A DNA stretch of 43,117 bases from Microcoleus sp. bin48.metabat.b7b8b9.023. Its GTDB lineage: Bacteria > Cyanobacteriota > Cyanobacteriia > Cyanobacteriales > Microcoleaceae. Of this stretch, positions 42,441-43,117 are shown one piece after another. Below the pieces are notes generated by a model. That model worked only from the letters and a program-made list of their open reading frames with translations, made no database searches and had not been told where the DNA came from. The stretch is taken from contig NZ_JAAFKG010000029.1 of NCBI RefSeq assembly GCF_013299185.1, positions 48,259-91,375 on the forward strand, written 5' to 3'. Both the position numbers and the translations under genes were made by a program. The number at the start of each line of letters is the position of its first letter. Position 1 is the stretch's first letter.

Positions 42441-42534
42441 GGAATCAAGGAGAATCGTAGGCGAAGCCTTCCCGAAGGGTACTCCTAACCTCTTGCGTGC
42501 AAGGCAAGCGCTCTACCAATTGAGCTATGACCCC
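42441..42534 (-). tRNA. tRNA-Ala (UGC) interrupted in the T-loop
   Basis: Acceptor GGGGTCA/TGATTCC with G3-U70, D arm GCTCAATTGGTAGAGC, anticodon arm CTTGC-CTTGCAC-GCAAG (UGC), T stem AGGAG/CTCCT. Inside the T-loop an insertion of about 24 nt (ACCCTTCGGGAAGGCTTCGC-CTAC) splits T from GATT. The insert can form two small hairpins and matches a common short dispersed repeat (GGCGAAGCCTTCCCGAAGGG on the plus strand). Confidence 0.85.
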
Positions 42535-42538
42535 TTTT

Positions 42539-42615
42539 TGGTGGATACTGGTCGGACTCGAACCGACATTTTCCTAGTTGCGAACTAAGCGCTTTTCCGA
42601 TTAAGCTACAGACCC
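42539..42615 (-). tRNA. tRNA-Ala (CGC), bulged acceptor stem
   Basis: 5' GGGTCTG and 3' CAGTATCC, A73 and an encoded CCA. G3-U70 is present. The strands pair as GGGT/ATCC and CTG/CAG around an extra U on the 3' side. Anticodon arm CTTAG-TTCGCAA-CTAGG (CGC), T arm GTCGG-TTCGAGT-CCGAC. Confidence 0.85.
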
Positions 42616-42620
42616 AAAGT

Positions 42621-42697
42621 TGGTGGATTGCGATCGGATTTGAACCGATATCTTTCTAGCGGCCAGCTAGATGCTTTTCCAGTTAAGCTACGAACCC
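42621..42697 (-). tRNA. tRNA-Ala (GGC), bulged acceptor stem
   Basis: 5' GGGTTCG and 3' CGCAATCC, A73 and an encoded CCA. G3-U70 present. GGGTT/AATCC and CG/CG pair around an extra C. Anticodon arm TCTAG-CTGGCCG-CTAGA (GGC), T arm ATCGG-TTCAAAT-CCGAT. Confidence 0.85.
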
Positions 42698-42704
42698 ATT
42701 TAAC

Positions 42705-42777
42705 AGGAGCGGTAGGACTCGAACCTACAACATTCGAGGTAGAAGCTCGACACTCTATCCAGTTGAGTTACACTCCC
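42705..42777 (-). tRNA. tRNA-Arg (UCU)
   Basis: Acceptor GGGAGTG/CGCTCCT (G1-U72), D arm ACTCAACTGGATAGAGT, anticodon arm TCGAG-CTTCTAC-CTCGA (UCU), T arm GTAGG-TTCGAGT-CCTAC. CCA not encoded. Confidence 0.92.
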
Positions 42778-42813
42778 GTATTGTTTGTTAATAAGGCTGG
42801 CGTGCGGGTGGCC

Positions 42814-42879
42814 AGAAACCGGGTTTTTTGCGAAAATACTTCGCTGTAGTTCGCAGATTGTATGAAAAACCCGGTTTCT
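42814..42879. repeat. AGAAACCGGGTTTTT inverted pair (dispersed family)
   Basis: AGAAACCGGGTTTTT (42814-42828) and AAAAACCCGGTTTCT (42865-42879). Same family as 8040-8104 and 20464-20532. It lies upstream of the tRNA array. Confidence 0.85.
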
Positions 42880-43117
42880 TTGATTTATGGGCAATCTTTA
42901 ATTAACATCATGTTCATTCAATTAATTGGGATTTGTCGTTGGGTGGGGGCGGGTTTATGAGATTGTTAGTTGTAGGCAGTTATTGTTGGCGAACCCGCCC
43001 CTTGTATCTTAAAAGAGTGAGTCAGTCGATCGCCACGTCATTGATTCAATCATACGAACAATCAGGCGATCGAGCCGACAAGCAGGCGATCGAGCTGACA
43101 AGCAGGCGATCGAGCTG
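42880..43117. repeat. Terminal non-coding stretch with 20-bp tandem repeats
   Basis: No gene. The last 55 bp (43063-43117) are two and three-quarter copies of CAGGCGATCGAGCTGACAAG and may continue beyond the window. The array promoter may lie between 42780 and 43060. Confidence 0.75.

Noticed and set aside
41643..42849. Short plus-strand open frames across the tRNA array
   Set aside because: They are antisense readings of tRNA genes.

Overview
The window is cyanobacterial. Palindromic GCGATCGC (HIP1) sites are scattered throughout. It carries a phycoerythrin gene cluster, phycoerythrobilin synthesis genes and xisH/xisI, and it is rich in short dispersed palindromic repeats. Repeat load and gene content suggest a filamentous Oscillatoriales-type organism (Microcoleus/Oscillatoria-like); that placement is inference.

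Layout. 1-3215: tandem palindromic repeats, a few small conserved genes (orphan DUF433, a DUF1287 lipoprotein, a Phd/YefM antitoxin cut by a nonsense codon). 3216-7422, all on the minus strand: a Ro60/TROVE-VWA protein gene, two conserved genes of unknown function, a 66-codon gene and, between them, six RNA units that share one terminal stem (5' GCGC-CCYAA..., 3' ...AACUUGCGC). Four of the six enclose tRNA-like modules, and two of these (6491-6636 and 7063-7206) are circularly permuted tRNAs: T arm and 3' acceptor strand come first, a short loop joins the acceptor ends, then 5' acceptor strand and D arm. This looks like a large bacterial Ro / Y-RNA (YrlA-like) locus and is the main discovery in the window.

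8139-25595: a tandem GNAT protein, then the phycoerythrin region: cpeBA, cpeYZ, a MazEF-type module, a cpeF-like HEAT lyase with two small co-directional genes, cpeS, a pentapeptide-repeat protein, pebAB, an unusual phycobilisome-domain protein, a further HEAT-repeat protein, rod linkers cpeC and cpeD, cpeT and a second S-type lyase. Together they make phycoerythrobilin (PebA, PebB), attach it to CpeA/CpeB (CpeY/Z, CpeF, CpeS, CpeT) and assemble phycoerythrin into rods (CpeC, CpeD).

25701-33924: an integrated element of about 8.2 kb bounded by a 17-bp direct repeat whose right copy is the 3' end of a tRNA-Lys(CUU) gene. It encodes a tyrosine integrase, an operon of unknown small and membrane proteins, a TOPRIM/DUF3987 primase-helicase-like protein, a probably truncated replication protein and an RHH protein with a textbook-looking -1 frameshift signal. 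A 7-bp motif (GTCTACA or GTCCACA, both orientations, often paired at exactly 9 bp) recurs inside three genes and in front of the RHH gene.

33925-43117: xisH/xisI, a membrane protein, a full-length but somewhat divergent EF-Tu away from the usual str operon context, a tRNA-Ser, two DEDDh exonuclease paralogues (one lacking catalytic residues), a DHFR-like protein, small RHH and hypothetical genes, and a minus-strand tRNA array (Ser, Ser, His, Ala, Ala, Ala, Arg plus a degenerate tRNA-like unit). In the array one tRNA-Ala is interrupted in its T-loop and two others have a bulged acceptor stem.
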